A stretch of DNA of 64,000 nucleotides from VRUE01 sp963697805 (lineage in GTDB: Bacteria; Actinomycetota; Thermoleophilia; Solirubrobacterales; 70-9). The notes beneath the pieces were generated by a model. It was not told the DNA's origin, made no database searches, and worked only from the letters and a program-made list of their open reading frames with translations. How positions within the stretch are numbered: position 1 is the stretch's first letter; each line of letters starts with the position of its first letter. The translations under genes were made by a program, and so were the position numbers. Of the stretch, positions 1 through 8,506 are shown in pieces. The stretch is from contig CAVOPB010000002.1 in NCBI GenBank assembly GCA_963697805.1, positions 620,001 through 684,000 on the forward strand, written 5' to 3'.

Positions 1-2
1 CG

Positions 3-152
3 ATCCCGCTGCAGATGCTCCACACGTTCCCGAATGACGGCGGCACGGTCCGACTCGCCTGCTCCCACGAACATCTCGAACTCCAGGCGATCAACCCGAG
101 GATCCAGGCGATCCGGGTGACCAGCGCGACCAATAGCGCTGTCATCGGCTGA
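3..152 (+). CDS. C-terminal end of a protein cut by the window edge
   Basis: An open frame enters from the left edge and ends at a TGA at 150-152, giving 49 residues that start IPLQMLHTFPNDGG and end SATNSAVIG. It stops 4 bases before the convergent gene at 157. The stretch RLACSHEHLELQA followed by IQAIRV resembles the last beta strands of small exported proteins common in this lineage, of the kind encoded at 30242, but that is only an impression. The function is not recognised and the start lies outside the window. Confidence 0.5.
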   Translation: MPLQMLHTFPNDGGTVRLACSHEHLELQAINPRIQAIRVTSATNSAVIG

Positions 153-156
153 GTAT

Positions 157-1281
157 CTAGTGGCGTTTCCCCGCCTTGGGGAACCTGACCGTCGTCACCG
201 TCGAGGTCGGCTGCCCGCCCTTGGGCTGGATCGTGACAATCACCCTGCGGCTGGTCTTGGTCGAGAGATAGGCCCGGACCTTCTTCGAGAAGGTCAGGCT
301 GACGCTCTTCTTCTTCCCGGGCCGCACCGAGTAGTGGCTCTGGGCGAGGACAGCGGGCGCGGCGGATGTCGCCGCCGCGTGCCCCTTCCGTTCGCCCGGC
401 AGTTTGGCGTAGAGGATTCCCACGCATGGGACGGTCGCGGCCGGCGGACAGCTGAGGAAGACGACGATGCCGCCATCGCCCCTCGGCCCCGGGATCGACT
501 GCGGCGCGTGGCTGAAGACCACTCCGCCGCCGCCGCAGTTGCCTTCGCACGGCCCATGTTTGCCGACGATCAGCGGGGCTGGGGGAGGCGAGGCGACGAC
601 CGGTGGCGAGCAATCGCCGCTCTGGGTCGGGTCCCCGGGATGGCAGTCCTGCGTCTCGTCGCCGTAGCCGTCGCCGTCCGTATCGGGCTCGATGTCGGCG
701 TTGATCGCTATCGCGGTGAAGTAGGTGACGCCGTATGCCTCGCCTTGGTAGAAGACTCCGCTGGCCACAAACGCCGCCTTCACATTCGGCACCGCGTAGC
801 TCGCGAACGCGATCGGGCTGTCGGCGACGATGCCGATCCGCTCACCTTTCGCGATCGGCACCCGGGCGGGAAGCTCGACCGCGGGATCGGCGATGACCTG
901 GTTGCCGGGCTCGAGGACGAACGACGGGCCGGTCCTGACCGGGACGATGAACGAATATCCGCTCTGTCCGTCGTAGAACCCCGGTTTGAAGGTCTTCAGC
1001 GTCATCGCCAGCGATTCCGTCTGTTTTTCGGTGCAGCACCCGGCTCGGAATCGCCATTTCGTGATGACGCCGTTCGAAGGGGCCGAGTCGAGCACCGCAG
1101 GATTGGTCGAATGCAGGTTGACGAACGAGCAGGGGCTGGAGTTGCCCGGCGGGCACCCGTAGCCCAGACCGTCCCCGACCGGGGTCAGATCGGGGCCCAG
1201 CCGCACGGACGCCGCCGCGCTCGCCGTAGCGATGAGCACGATGGACGAGGCCAGGAGCGCGGCCATCGCGCGGCCCTTCAC
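157..1281 (-). CDS. secreted protein with a calcium-binding DTDGDGYGD motif
   Basis: 374 residues from a GTG at 1281; an in-frame ATG at 1266 (MAALLASS) could also serve. The N terminus is a clear Sec signal peptide (MAALLASSIVLIATASAAAS). The middle holds an all-beta region, then DTDGDGYGDETQDC near residue 200, a thrombospondin-type-3-like Asp-rich loop that in known families binds calcium. A Gly/Pro-rich linker follows. The C terminus (GKKKSVSLTFSKKVRAYL) is the Lys-rich beta segment seen at the end of many exported proteins of Thermoleophilia. Probably cell-surface or extracellular. No enzymatic motif was seen. It is divergent from the gene at 1331. Confidence 0.7.
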   Translation of the reverse strand: MKGRAMAALLASSIVLIATASAAASVRLGPDLTPVGDGLGYGCPPGNSSPCSFVNLHSTNPAVLDSAPSNGVITKWRFRAGCCTEKQTESLAMTLKTFKPGFYDGQSGYSFIVPVRTGPSFVLEPGNQVIADPAVELPARVPIAKGERIGIVADSPIAFASYAVPNVKAAFVASGVFYQGEAYGVTYFTAIAINADIEPDTDGDGYGDETQDCHPGDPTQSGDCSPPVVASPPPAPLIVGKHGPCEGNCGGGGVVFSHAPQSIPGPRGDGGIVVFLSCPPAATVPCVGILYAKLPGERKGHAAATSAAPAVLAQSHYSVRPGKKKSVSLTFSKKVRAYLSTKTSRRVIVTIQPKGGQPTSTVTTVRFPKAGKRH

Positions 1282-1330
1282 GTTTCCAGTCTAGCCCGGC
1301 TGAGCGTGGCGATACCTTGACGGGCTGGAG

Positions 1331-2106
1331 ATGCTCTCCGGCCCGACGATCCGCCGCCTCTGCATCGCCTCACTCATCGGCCAGCTGCTGTGGCTGGTGA
1401 TCGCCGGCGTCGCCGGGTTGCTCGAGCCCGGCTACAGCGAGATCCGCGACGCGGTCAGCGAGCTCGGCGCCCAGACCGCGTCCCACCCCTGGACCTTCAA
1501 CACCGCGGTCGCGATCTGGGGCCTCTCGTTCATCGCCGCCGCCGCCGCGCTGCTCGGCGACGCTCCCCGCGGTCTTCGGGGGTGGCTCGGACCGGCGCTG
1601 ATCGCGCTCACCGGGCTCGCCCAGATCCTCGCCGGCTTTCCGTTCCCGGCCGACTGCCGGACCACGATCGACGCCGGCTGCGAAGCCCGGGAGACAGCCG
1701 GCGAAGTCTCCTGGCACCACCTCGCCACAGCTGGGCCTACTTCCTCGGCTCGATCACGATCCTGCTCTCGGTCTTCGCGATGGCCTGGCGTTTCCACGGC
1801 GATCGCCGCTGGGGGAGGGCGGACCTGCTCGCCGCCTGGTCCGGGGTGCTCGGGATCGTGATCTTCGGCGGCCTCTTCTTCGTCACCGACGACACGATGG
1901 GCGGCCACTATGGCCTCGTCCAGCGCCTCTCGCTCGCCGCCGGCGGGATCTGGGCCGCGGCGCTGGCGGTCGGGCTGCTCGCGATCCGCGGCCGCGCCGG
2001 CGACCCGGCGGTCCGCTTCGTCGACTGGCTCCGCCGCCAACCCGGCGGCAAGCTCGTCGTCGTCCCCGGCAGTGGTCCCGAGGTTCCGCAACCCGAACGC
2101 GAATAG
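1331..2106 (+). pseudogene. DUF998 family membrane protein, interrupted by a 1-base frameshift
   Basis: The first frame (from ATG 1331) gives transmembrane segments and the DUF998 hallmark EPGYSEIRDAVSELGA, then runs to EVSWHHLA. There it loses similarity, while the next frame carries on with HSWAYFLGSITILLSVFAMAW and further membrane helices to TAG 2104-2106. Restoring one C in the run at 1725-1727 joins the halves as HHLAHSWAYFLG, so a single base is missing from this sequence. The restored protein is about 258 residues with six or so helices, the usual size of the family, whose function is not established. It could be a true pseudogene. Two more frameshifts lie nearby, so a sequence error is as likely. 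Confidence 0.7.
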
Positions 2107-2119
2107 ACTCGACGCCCCG

Positions 2120-2611
2120 ATGCCGGATGCCCTGACCCACGTCAGTGCCTTCCGCACCGCGGCCGAGCGCCGCGACCTCGAGGGGCTCCTTGCGACCTTC
2201 AGCCCCGACGTCGTCGTCCGCTCGCCTGTGAGCTCGCGACTACGCTTCGAGGGGCCAACCCAGGTACGGGAGATCTTCCGCGTCGTCCTCGAGCGCCTCG
2301 AGGTGATCGAGTACTACGAGGAACTCGGCGACGAGAGCTCGCGGGCGCTCTTCTACCGCGGCCGCCTCGCCGGTGCCGAGATCGAAGAGACCCAGCTGAT
2401 CCGCCTTGCCGCCGACGGGCGGATTCGCGAAATCGTCTTCTTCGTCCGCCCCTTCCCGGGCCTGGCCGGGGTCGCGGCCGGCCTGGCGCCGGCATTGGCG
2501 CGCTCGCGCGGGTTCAGCTCCGTGCGGGTCGCCGTGATGGCGGTCTTCGGCTCCGCCCTGCGGGTCGCGATCTCACTCGCCGACCGCGTCGGCGCCCGCC
2601 TGATGGGCTAG
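2120..2611 (+). CDS. SnoaL-like / nuclear transport factor 2 fold protein
   Basis: 163 residues from ATG 2120 (MPDALTHVSAFRTAAERRD), 13 bases after the stop of the DUF998 gene. The N-terminal 110 residues have the NTF2-like pattern: an opening helix, LLATFSPDVVVRSPV, then alternating strands ending in GRIREIVFFVRPF. The C-terminal 50 residues are Ala-rich and hydrophobic (VAVMAVFGSALRVAISLADRV), possibly a membrane-associating helix. NTF2-like proteins range from isomerases to ligand binders, so no reaction can be assigned. The gene is convergent with the dehydrogenase ending at 2608, overlapping it by 4 bases. Confidence 0.6.
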   Translation: MPDALTHVSAFRTAAERRDLEGLLATFSPDVVVRSPVSSRLRFEGPTQVREIFRVVLERLEVIEYYEELGDESSRALFYRGRLAGAEIEETQLIRLAADGRIREIVFFVRPFPGLAGVAAGLAPALARSRGFSSVRVAVMAVFGSALRVAISLADRVGARLMG

Positions 2612-3718
2612 TTGAACTCGATCACGCTGCGGATCCCGTCCTGGGCCTCCATCAACTCGAACCCTCGGTTGACCTCGTCGAGCGAGATCCGGTGGGAGAG
2701 GAAGGGCTCGACGTCGATCTCGCCGGCGAGATAGCGATCGATCAGGACCGGCACCTGGTCGCGGCCCTTGACGCCGCCGAACGAGGAGCCGGCGACCCGC
2801 CTGCCGGTGATCAGGAAGCGGGGGACGATGTCGAGGGTCTCGCCCTTGCCGGCGACCCCGGCGACCGTGCAGAGCCCCCAGGCCATCCGCGCCGCTTCGA
2901 CCGCCTGGCGCATCACCGCGACGTTGCCGGTCGCCTCGAAGGTGTAGTCGGCACCGAAGCCGTCGGTCATCTCGAGGATCTTCTCGACCGCGTCGCCCTC
3001 GCCGCCGGCGATCAGGTCGGTCGCCCCCTGGCCGCGGGCCAGCTCGAGCCGGTCGGCGGAGAGGTCGACGCAGACGATCCGCTCGGCGCCCTGCAGCCGG
3101 CAGCCGGCGACGGCCCCGAGGCCGACCATCCCGGCGCCGAAGACGACGCAGGTGGTCCCGGCTTCGACCTTGGCGGTGTTGATCGCCGCCCCGAGGCCGG
3201 TCGAGAGCCCGCAGGCGAACAGGCAGGCGTGCTCGAACGGCGCCTCCGGGCTCACCTTCGCCAGCGCGATCTCCGGCATCACCGTGTACTCGGCGAAGGT
3301 CGAGCAGCCCATGAAGTGGCGGATGTCGTCGCCGTCGCGGGAGATCCGCGTCGTCCCGTCGGGGAGGTGGCCCTTGTTCTGCTCCTCGCGGATCGCAAGG
3401 CAGAGGTTGGTCCGCGGGTCGACGCAATGGATGCACTCTTTGCACTGCGGCGAGAAGAGGGTGACGACGTGGTCGCCGGGAGCGAGCGCGGTGACGTCGG
3501 GCCCGACCTGCTCGACGACGCCGGCTCCCTCGTGCCCGAGCACGGTCGGCGCGTATCCGGAGGGGTCGGCGCCGGAGGCGGTGTAGAGGTCGGTGTGGCA
3601 GACCCCGCAGGCGGCGAGCCGGACGAGGACCTCCCCTGCCTGCAGGCTCGGCGAGGTCGACCTCCTGCACGACCAGCGGCTCGCCGAACTCCTCCAGCAC
3701 CGCGGCGCGCATCCTCAT
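2608..3718 (-). pseudogene. class III zinc alcohol dehydrogenase (formaldehyde-oxidising type), frameshifted near its N terminus
   Basis: The long frame 2608-3543 encodes the family from MLGHEGAGVV on. The missing N terminus (MRMRAAVLEEFGEPLVVQEV) lies in another frame from ATG 3718. Removing one base at about 3644 joins them as DLAEPQAGEVLVRLAACGVC, restoring the first catalytic-zinc Cys. Visible are the structural zinc cluster CKECIHCVDPRTNLC, the zinc ligands in GHE and FACGLST, and the Rossmann motif VFGAGMVGLGAV. GHLPDGTTR, GNVAVMRQA and SSFGGVKGRDQ are typical of class III enzymes, which oxidise S-hydroxymethyl-thiol adducts of formaldehyde. It starts 4 bases after the formate dehydrogenase stop, so the two form a formaldehyde-to-CO2 operon. 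The frameshift may be a sequence error. Confidence 0.8.
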
Positions 3719-3722
3719 CCGA

Positions 3723-4925
3723 TCACCCCTTGCCGAACTTCGCGGCTTCCTCCGAGCCGCCGGTCGCGTCACCCTCGCTGTAGGAGTGCGCCCCCGCGCC
3801 CGCCAGCCTGCCGTCGTCGACGATCAGGTATTCCTCGCGGATCGGCCGCCCCTCGAACCAGCACTCGAGGATCTCCCGCGTCCCGGCCGCGTAGCGGGTC
3901 TGGGCGGAGAGGCTGGTGCCGGAGATGTGGGGGGTCATGCCGTGGTGGGGCATCGAGCGCCAGGGATGGTCGCGCGGCGCCGGCTGCGGGAACCAGACGT
4001 CGCCCGCATACCCGGCCAGCTGCCCGCTCTCGCATGCGGCGGCGACCGCGTCGCGGTCGCAGATCTTGCCGCGGGCGGTGTTGATCAGGTAGGCGCCGCG
4101 TTTCATCTTGGCGAGCAGCTCGGCGTCGAACAGGTTCTCGGTTTCGGGATGCAGCGGGGCGTTGATCGTCACCACGTCGCAGGCTTCGACGAGCGACTCG
4201 ACGGTCGGGTGGTAGATGGCGCCCAGCTCCTCCTCGGCCTCGGCCGGGAGGCGGTGCCGCTCGGTGTAGTGGAGGCCGACCTCGAACGGCTTCAGCCGGC
4301 GCAGCACCGCGGTGCCGATCCGGCCGGCGGCGACGGTCCCGACCTGCATGCCCTCGAGGTCGTAGGAGCGGGAGGCGCAGTCGGCAATGTTCCAGCCGCC
4401 CTCGATCACCCAGCCGTAGGAGGGGATGTAGTTGCGGACCAGCCCCAGGATCATCATCACGACGTGCTCGGCGACGCTGATGCTGTTCGAGTAGGTCACC
4501 TCGGCGACGGTCAGGCCGTGCTCGATCGCCGCCTGGAGGTCGACGTGGTCGGAGCCGATCCCGGCGGTCAGCGCCAATCTCAGGTTCGGTGCCTTCGCGA
4601 TCCGCTCGGCCGTCAGGTAGGCGGGCCAGAACGGCTGTGAGATCACGACGTCCGCCCCCGGCAGCTCGCGCTCGAAGACGGAGTCGGGGCCGTCCTTGTC
4701 GGAGGTGACCGTCAGCGTGTGTCCCCCGGCCTCGAGGAACTCCCGCAGGCCGAGCTCACCGGAGACGCTCCCCAGCAGCTCGCCGGGGGTGAAGCCGATC
4801 GACTCCGGGGTCGGCGCGCTCTGGCCGCCGTGGTAGCTCTCGATCTTCGGGACCCCGTCGCGCGCGTAGGTCGGCGGGTAGCCGTCGATGGGGTCGTCGT
4901 AGAGGACGCAGAGGACGTTTGCCAT
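3723..4925 (-). CDS. fdh: NAD-dependent formate dehydrogenase
   Basis: 400 residues from ATG 4925 (MANVLCVLYDDP). The whole chain follows the D-2-hydroxyacid dehydrogenase type of formate dehydrogenase (formate + NAD+ to CO2 + NADH, cytosolic). Catalytic residues can be placed by comparison with the Pseudomonas sp. 101 enzyme: Asn147 in YSNSISVAEHVVMM, Arg285 in INTARGK, Gln314 in VWFPQPAP and His333 in MTPHISGTSL. The Rossmann loop reads AAGRIG. The residue after HYT is Glu222, an acidic group that favours NAD over NADP. The C-terminal HSYSEGDATGGSEEAAKF is typical. It heads a two-gene operon with the downstream class III alcohol dehydrogenase, 4 bases away, so it probably disposes of formate made from formaldehyde. 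Confidence 0.93.
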   Translation of the reverse strand: MANVLCVLYDDPIDGYPPTYARDGVPKIESYHGGQSAPTPESIGFTPGELLGSVSGELGLREFLEAGGHTLTVTSDKDGPDSVFERELPGADVVISQPFWPAYLTAERIAKAPNLRLALTAGIGSDHVDLQAAIEHGLTVAEVTYSNSISVAEHVVMMILGLVRNYIPSYGWVIEGGWNIADCASRSYDLEGMQVGTVAAGRIGTAVLRRLKPFEVGLHYTERHRLPAEAEEELGAIYHPTVESLVEACDVVTINAPLHPETENLFDAELLAKMKRGAYLINTARGKICDRDAVAAACESGQLAGYAGDVWFPQPAPRDHPWRSMPHHGMTPHISGTSLSAQTRYAAGTREILECWFEGRPIREEYLIVDDGRLAGAGAHSYSEGDATGGSEEAAKFGKG

Positions 4926-4991
4926 GGGACCGCCTCCCATCCTCTCGCACGACTGATCACAAGGTCAAGCACCGGTAGGCTTCCCGATCCG

Positions 4992-6857
4992 TTGAAGCTC
5001 GTCCATTTCGTCGTACTCGTCCTCGCCGTCGCCTGCGTGTTTCCCGCCGGGGCGTCGGCGCTCGACCTCGAGGTCAACACGTTGGAAGACCTCGGGGACG
5101 CGAGTTGCCCGACTACCTGCACTCTGCGAGCCGCGATCGAAGAGGCCAATGCGAGCGAGGGGCCGGATGCAATCAGCTTCGGGGCCGAAGCGGAAGGGAC
5201 GATCAAACCGCAGACCCCGCTGCCGGAGCTCGAAGGGGAAGTGGAGATCGACGCGACGACGGCCCCCGGATGGGAAGGCGAGCCGGTCGTCGAGCTCGAC
5301 GGGACCGAAACCACCACCGAGGGAGGCGAAACCTGGGGGATCCAGGCGGCAATCAACTCCAAGGTGAGGATCGAGGGGTTGGCGATCGGCGGCTTCTATA
5401 TCGGGGTCTGGATCGGGGCCGAATCCGGGGCAGACCTCTGCGGCAATCGGATCGGCACGAACCTCGCCGGCACCGCGGCGAACCCGAACTGGATCGGGGT
5501 CGCGATCACCAGCTACGCCGACGGGGTCCGGGTGGGTCGGTTCTGCCCCGAAGGGATCGGCGGCAACCTGATCTCCGGAAACTCCGAATGGGGGATCGTC
5601 GCCGATGGCGACGAGGTCGAAATCGACCAGAACCTCGTCGGGACCGACAAATCCGGCGACGCGCCGCTTCCGAACGGCCCCGAATCGGTCGAGTTCGCAG
5701 GCGGCGGCGTCCTGATCGAAGAACACGCGACCGAATTGACCGTGGGCGGCATCGACGACCTCGGTCTGCCACACAACGTGATCGCGTTCAATCGCGGGCC
5801 CGGAGTCGTGGTCGAGAGCGGGGCCATGTTCGCGACCGTCCGCCAGAACTCGATCTTCGCCAACGAAGGGCTCGGGATCGAAAGCCCGGCGAGCACGGTG
5901 ACGGCGGAGATTTCCAGCGTCGGCGAGATCGTCAACGGGACGACGACGGTCATCGGCACGGTGCAGGGTCTCCCGAACAGGGCCTACGACCTCGAGTTCT
6001 TCAGCAGCGAAGCCTGCGACCCCTCCGGGTTCGGCGAGGGCCGGTACTTCGTCGGAAGCAGCGGCGACGAAGTCGAAACGGATGCTGCGGGCTCAGCCGG
6101 ATTCTCGGCGACCCTGCTCGCCCTGGTCCTGCCCGCGGCCCACTTCTTCACGCTGACCGCCACCGACGGGCCGAAAACCTCGACCTCGCAGTTCTCGAAC
6201 TGCGTCTCGGCACCGCCGACGCCGGAAGGAGAGAAAAGACTGCAGACGCCGCCGCCTCCACCGCCGACGCCCCCGGCCCCTGTCAACGGGAAGAGCGTCA
6301 CCGTCGCGCTCAAATCGGGCCGGGTACTGATCAAGGTCCCGGGCTCGAGCAGGTTCGTGCCGCTCGGCGACCTCCAATCGATTCCGGTCGGCTCGATCGT
6401 CGATACGACGAACGGGCGGGTCACCCTCACCTCCATCGATGCGAATGGGGTGACCCAGACCGCCGACTTCTACGAAGGCCAGTTCCAGGTGCAGCAGAAC
6501 GCGGGCGGCTCGTTGGTGACTCTCCGCCTGCGCGGAGGCGACTTCAGCTCCTGCCCGAAGCGCGGGCTCGAGCGCGCGCGCCGCGAAGCGCTCCGGCCGC
6601 AAACTCTGGGGCTCGGGAGCCGGGCGGTTCCGCACCCAGGGCAATTTCGGCGCCGCCTCGGTCCGCGGCACGATCTGGCTGACCGTCGATCAGTGCAAAG
6701 GGACCTTCTTCAAGGTTCGACGGGGCGTCGTGACCGTCAGCGACTTCGTCGCCGACAAGACCCTCTCGCTGCCCGCCGGGAAGAGCTACTGGGCGAAAAA
6801 ACTGTCCGGCTGACGCCTGCGATTTGGACTTTGGTCCAAATCGCGGCCCAAACTTAA
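4992..6857 (+). CDS. secreted CSLREX-type beta-helix protein with FecR-like C-terminal domain; frameshift near 6567
   Basis: Start taken at TTG 4992, directly before a signal peptide (VVLVLAVACVFPAGASA). The mature N terminus shows the CSLREX pattern (VNTLEDLGDASC, CTLRAAIEEANAS), followed by right-handed beta-helix coils to about residue 320, a Pro-rich linker (PPPPPPTPPAP) and a strand-rich domain starting KSVTVALKSGRVLIKVPG. At about 6567 the frame is lost. Dropping one C gives KLWGSGAGRFRTQGNFGAASVRGTI... and a natural stop TGA at 6811-6813, which completes a FecR-like fold common at the ends of such proteins. The intact frame as read runs on to 6857 with unrelated residues. Likely surface-exposed; role unknown. 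Confidence 0.7.
   Translation: MKLVHFVVLVLAVACVFPAGASALDLEVNTLEDLGDASCPTTCTLRAAIEEANASEGPDAISFGAEAEGTIKPQTPLPELEGEVEIDATTAPGWEGEPVVELDGTETTTEGGETWGIQAAINSKVRIEGLAIGGFYIGVWIGAESGADLCGNRIGTNLAGTAANPNWIGVAITSYADGVRVGRFCPEGIGGNLISGNSEWGIVADGDEVEIDQNLVGTDKSGDAPLPNGPESVEFAGGGVLIEEHATELTVGGIDDLGLPHNVIAFNRGPGVVVESGAMFATVRQNSIFANEGLGIESPASTVTAEISSVGEIVNGTTTVIGTVQGLPNRAYDLEFFSSEACDPSGFGEGRYFVGSSGDEVETDAAGSAGFSATLLALVLPAAHFFTLTATDGPKTSTSQFSNCVSAPPTPEGEKRLQTPPPPPPTPPAPVNGKSVTVALKSGRVLIKVPGSSRFVPLGDLQSIPVGSIVDTTNGRVTLTSIDANGVTQTADFYEGQFQVQQNAGGSLVTLRLRGGDFSSCPKRGLERARREALRPQTLGLGSRAVPHPGQFRRRLGPRHDLADRRSVQRDLLQGSTGRRDRQRLRRRQDPLAARREELLGEKTVRLTPAIWTLVQIAAQT
6819..6844 (+). terminator. perfect 11-bp inverted repeat, probable terminator hairpin
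   Basis: Left arm GCGATTTGGAC, loop TTTG, right arm GTCCAAATCGC: 11 of 11 pairs, 5 bases after the repaired stop of the beta-helix gene. No T-tract follows. A second, weaker pairing (GCCCAAA at 6846-6852 with TTTGGGC at 6863-6869) lies just downstream and shares the ATTTGG sequence, so alternative folds are possible. It sits between two co-directional genes, so it could also be an operator for the DUF1800 operon. Confidence 0.5.
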
Positions 6858-6909
6858 AGGGATTTGGGCGTATGCCGAAAAGTCGGTACGGTCCCGACCG
6901 CCGATAAGC

Positions 6910-8493
6910 ATGGCAATCCCCCAGTCGACAGCGAGCGCCCACAAACCCAAAGGCCGGCACCGCAGGCACCGCCGCCATGTCTGGAAGGACAAGCACTTCC
7001 GCTGGGTCCCGACCGCGGACGGCGATTGGCGGGTCGAAGGCTACATCGTCCGCCACAAGCACAAACCGGCCCGAAATCATTTCCGCGGCCCCGGCAAGAA
7101 GCCGAAACGGAAAAGCAAAGTCGCGGCGGCGCCGATCAGCGTCGAATCGCGCCCGCCCGGCGCCTACCAGGGCCCGTTCGGTCGCGACCAGGCGGTGCGG
7201 CTGCTCGACCGCGCGGGGTTCGGCGCGGTCCCCGGCCAGGCGGAGCAGCTCGCCTCGCTCGGCCTCGTCGCTGCGGTCCAGTCGCTGACCCGGCCGAGCG
7301 GGCCGGCGACCCTGACCGGGCCGGCCCCGGTCGACGACCAGGGCAACCCGATCGCCCCGGCCGACAGCTGGGGGCACGACCACCTCTGGTGGATCGACCG
7401 GATGGTGCGGACCAACCAGCCGCTGGTCGAGCGGATGGCGCTCGTCCTCCACGACTGGTTCGCGACCTCGAACGCGAGCGTCTCGACCGCGCAGCAGATG
7501 ATCGACCAGTCGAACCTCTTCCGGGCGGCCGCATTCGGCTCCTTCCTCGACCTCTTCATGGCGGTGACCGTCGACCCGGCGATGCTGCAGTGGCTGAACG
7601 GGAACGAAAACCGCAAGCAGGCCCCGAATGAGAACTACGGCCGCGAGATGATGGAGCTGTTCTCGCTCGGCGCCGACCGCGGCGCCTATTCCGAGGACGA
7701 CATCCGCGAGCAGGCCCGGTCGCTGACCGGGTGGCGCAACGACTACGGGGAACTTGGCGCCTACAACTTCCGCTTCGACCCGAAACTCCACGACCAGGGG
7801 ACGAAGACGGTCTTCGGCAGGACCGGCAACTGGGAATGGCGCGACGCCTGCCGCCTCTGCGTCGAGAACCCGCTCCACCCGTCCTTCTTCGTCGAGAAGC
7901 TCTGGAGCTACTTCATCCCGCAGCCGCCCTCAGACGCCGTCCGCGACACCATGATCAACACCTACCGCGGCTCCGGCTGGGGGATCCGCCCCGTGCTCGA
8001 GGAAATCCTGATGAGCCCCGACCTCTACCAGGGCCCGCCGATGGTCAAGCCGCCCGTCGTCCACCTTGCCGGGATGCTGCGCAAGCTCAACCGTGGCGTT
8101 GACACCGAAGCCTGGACCTGGCTCTGCGACCAGGCCGGCCAGCTCCTCTTCTGGCCGCCGAACGTCTCCGGCTGGGACGACACCCGCTGGCTCGACACCT
8201 CGCGGATGCGGGCGCGCTGGAACCTGGTCAACTACGCCCTCGACGGGATCTCGGTCGACGCCTGGGGCGCCCCCTACAGCGAGACCGAGACCCCAGACGA
8301 AGCGCTCAACCGGGCGCTTGCGTCGTGGGGCGGCCCCAGCCTTCGTGACGAACACCGGGCCGAGCTCCTCGACTTCGGCCGGCGCTCCGAGGCGCTGGTG
8401 GCGGCGCCCTGGCAGCAGGGCCCCTACCGGGCGATGCGCCAGAACGCACTCCTGCAGCTGATCGGCATCAGCCCCGACGTGATCCTGCAATGA
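6910..8493 (+). CDS. DUF1800 family protein
   Basis: 527 residues. The first 75 are strongly basic (His/Arg/Lys clusters such as GRHRRHRRHVWKDKH and KKPKRKSK) and lack a clear signal peptide. DUF1800 follows from about residue 88: the FGRDQAVRLLDRAGFG opening, WWIDRMVRTNQPLVERMALVLHDWFATS, NGNENRKQAPNENYGREMMELFSLG, and the ending WPPNVSGWDDTRWLD. These match the conserved family blocks. The biochemical role of DUF1800 is not established. It is almost always found beside DUF1501, as here, where the stop is 13 bases before the DUF1501 start, pointing to a functional pair at the cell envelope. Confidence 0.85.
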   Translation: MAIPQSTASAHKPKGRHRRHRRHVWKDKHFRWVPTADGDWRVEGYIVRHKHKPARNHFRGPGKKPKRKSKVAAAPISVESRPPGAYQGPFGRDQAVRLLDRAGFGAVPGQAEQLASLGLVAAVQSLTRPSGPATLTGPAPVDDQGNPIAPADSWGHDHLWWIDRMVRTNQPLVERMALVLHDWFATSNASVSTAQQMIDQSNLFRAAAFGSFLDLFMAVTVDPAMLQWLNGNENRKQAPNENYGREMMELFSLGADRGAYSEDDIREQARSLTGWRNDYGELGAYNFRFDPKLHDQGTKTVFGRTGNWEWRDACRLCVENPLHPSFFVEKLWSYFIPQPPSDAVRDTMINTYRGSGWGIRPVLEEILMSPDLYQGPPMVKPPVVHLAGMLRKLNRGVDTEAWTWLCDQAGQLLFWPPNVSGWDDTRWLDTSRMRARWNLVNYALDGISVDAWGAPYSETETPDEALNRALASWGGPSLRDEHRAELLDFGRRSEALVAAPWQQGPYRAMRQNALLQLIGISPDVILQ

Positions 8494-8506
8494 GAAGGAG
8501 CTGAGC

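Noticed and set aside
6846..6869. Second hairpin as an independent terminator after the CSLREX gene
   Set aside because: Only 7 bp with a 10-base loop; better seen as an alternative pairing of the stronger repeat at 6819-6844.
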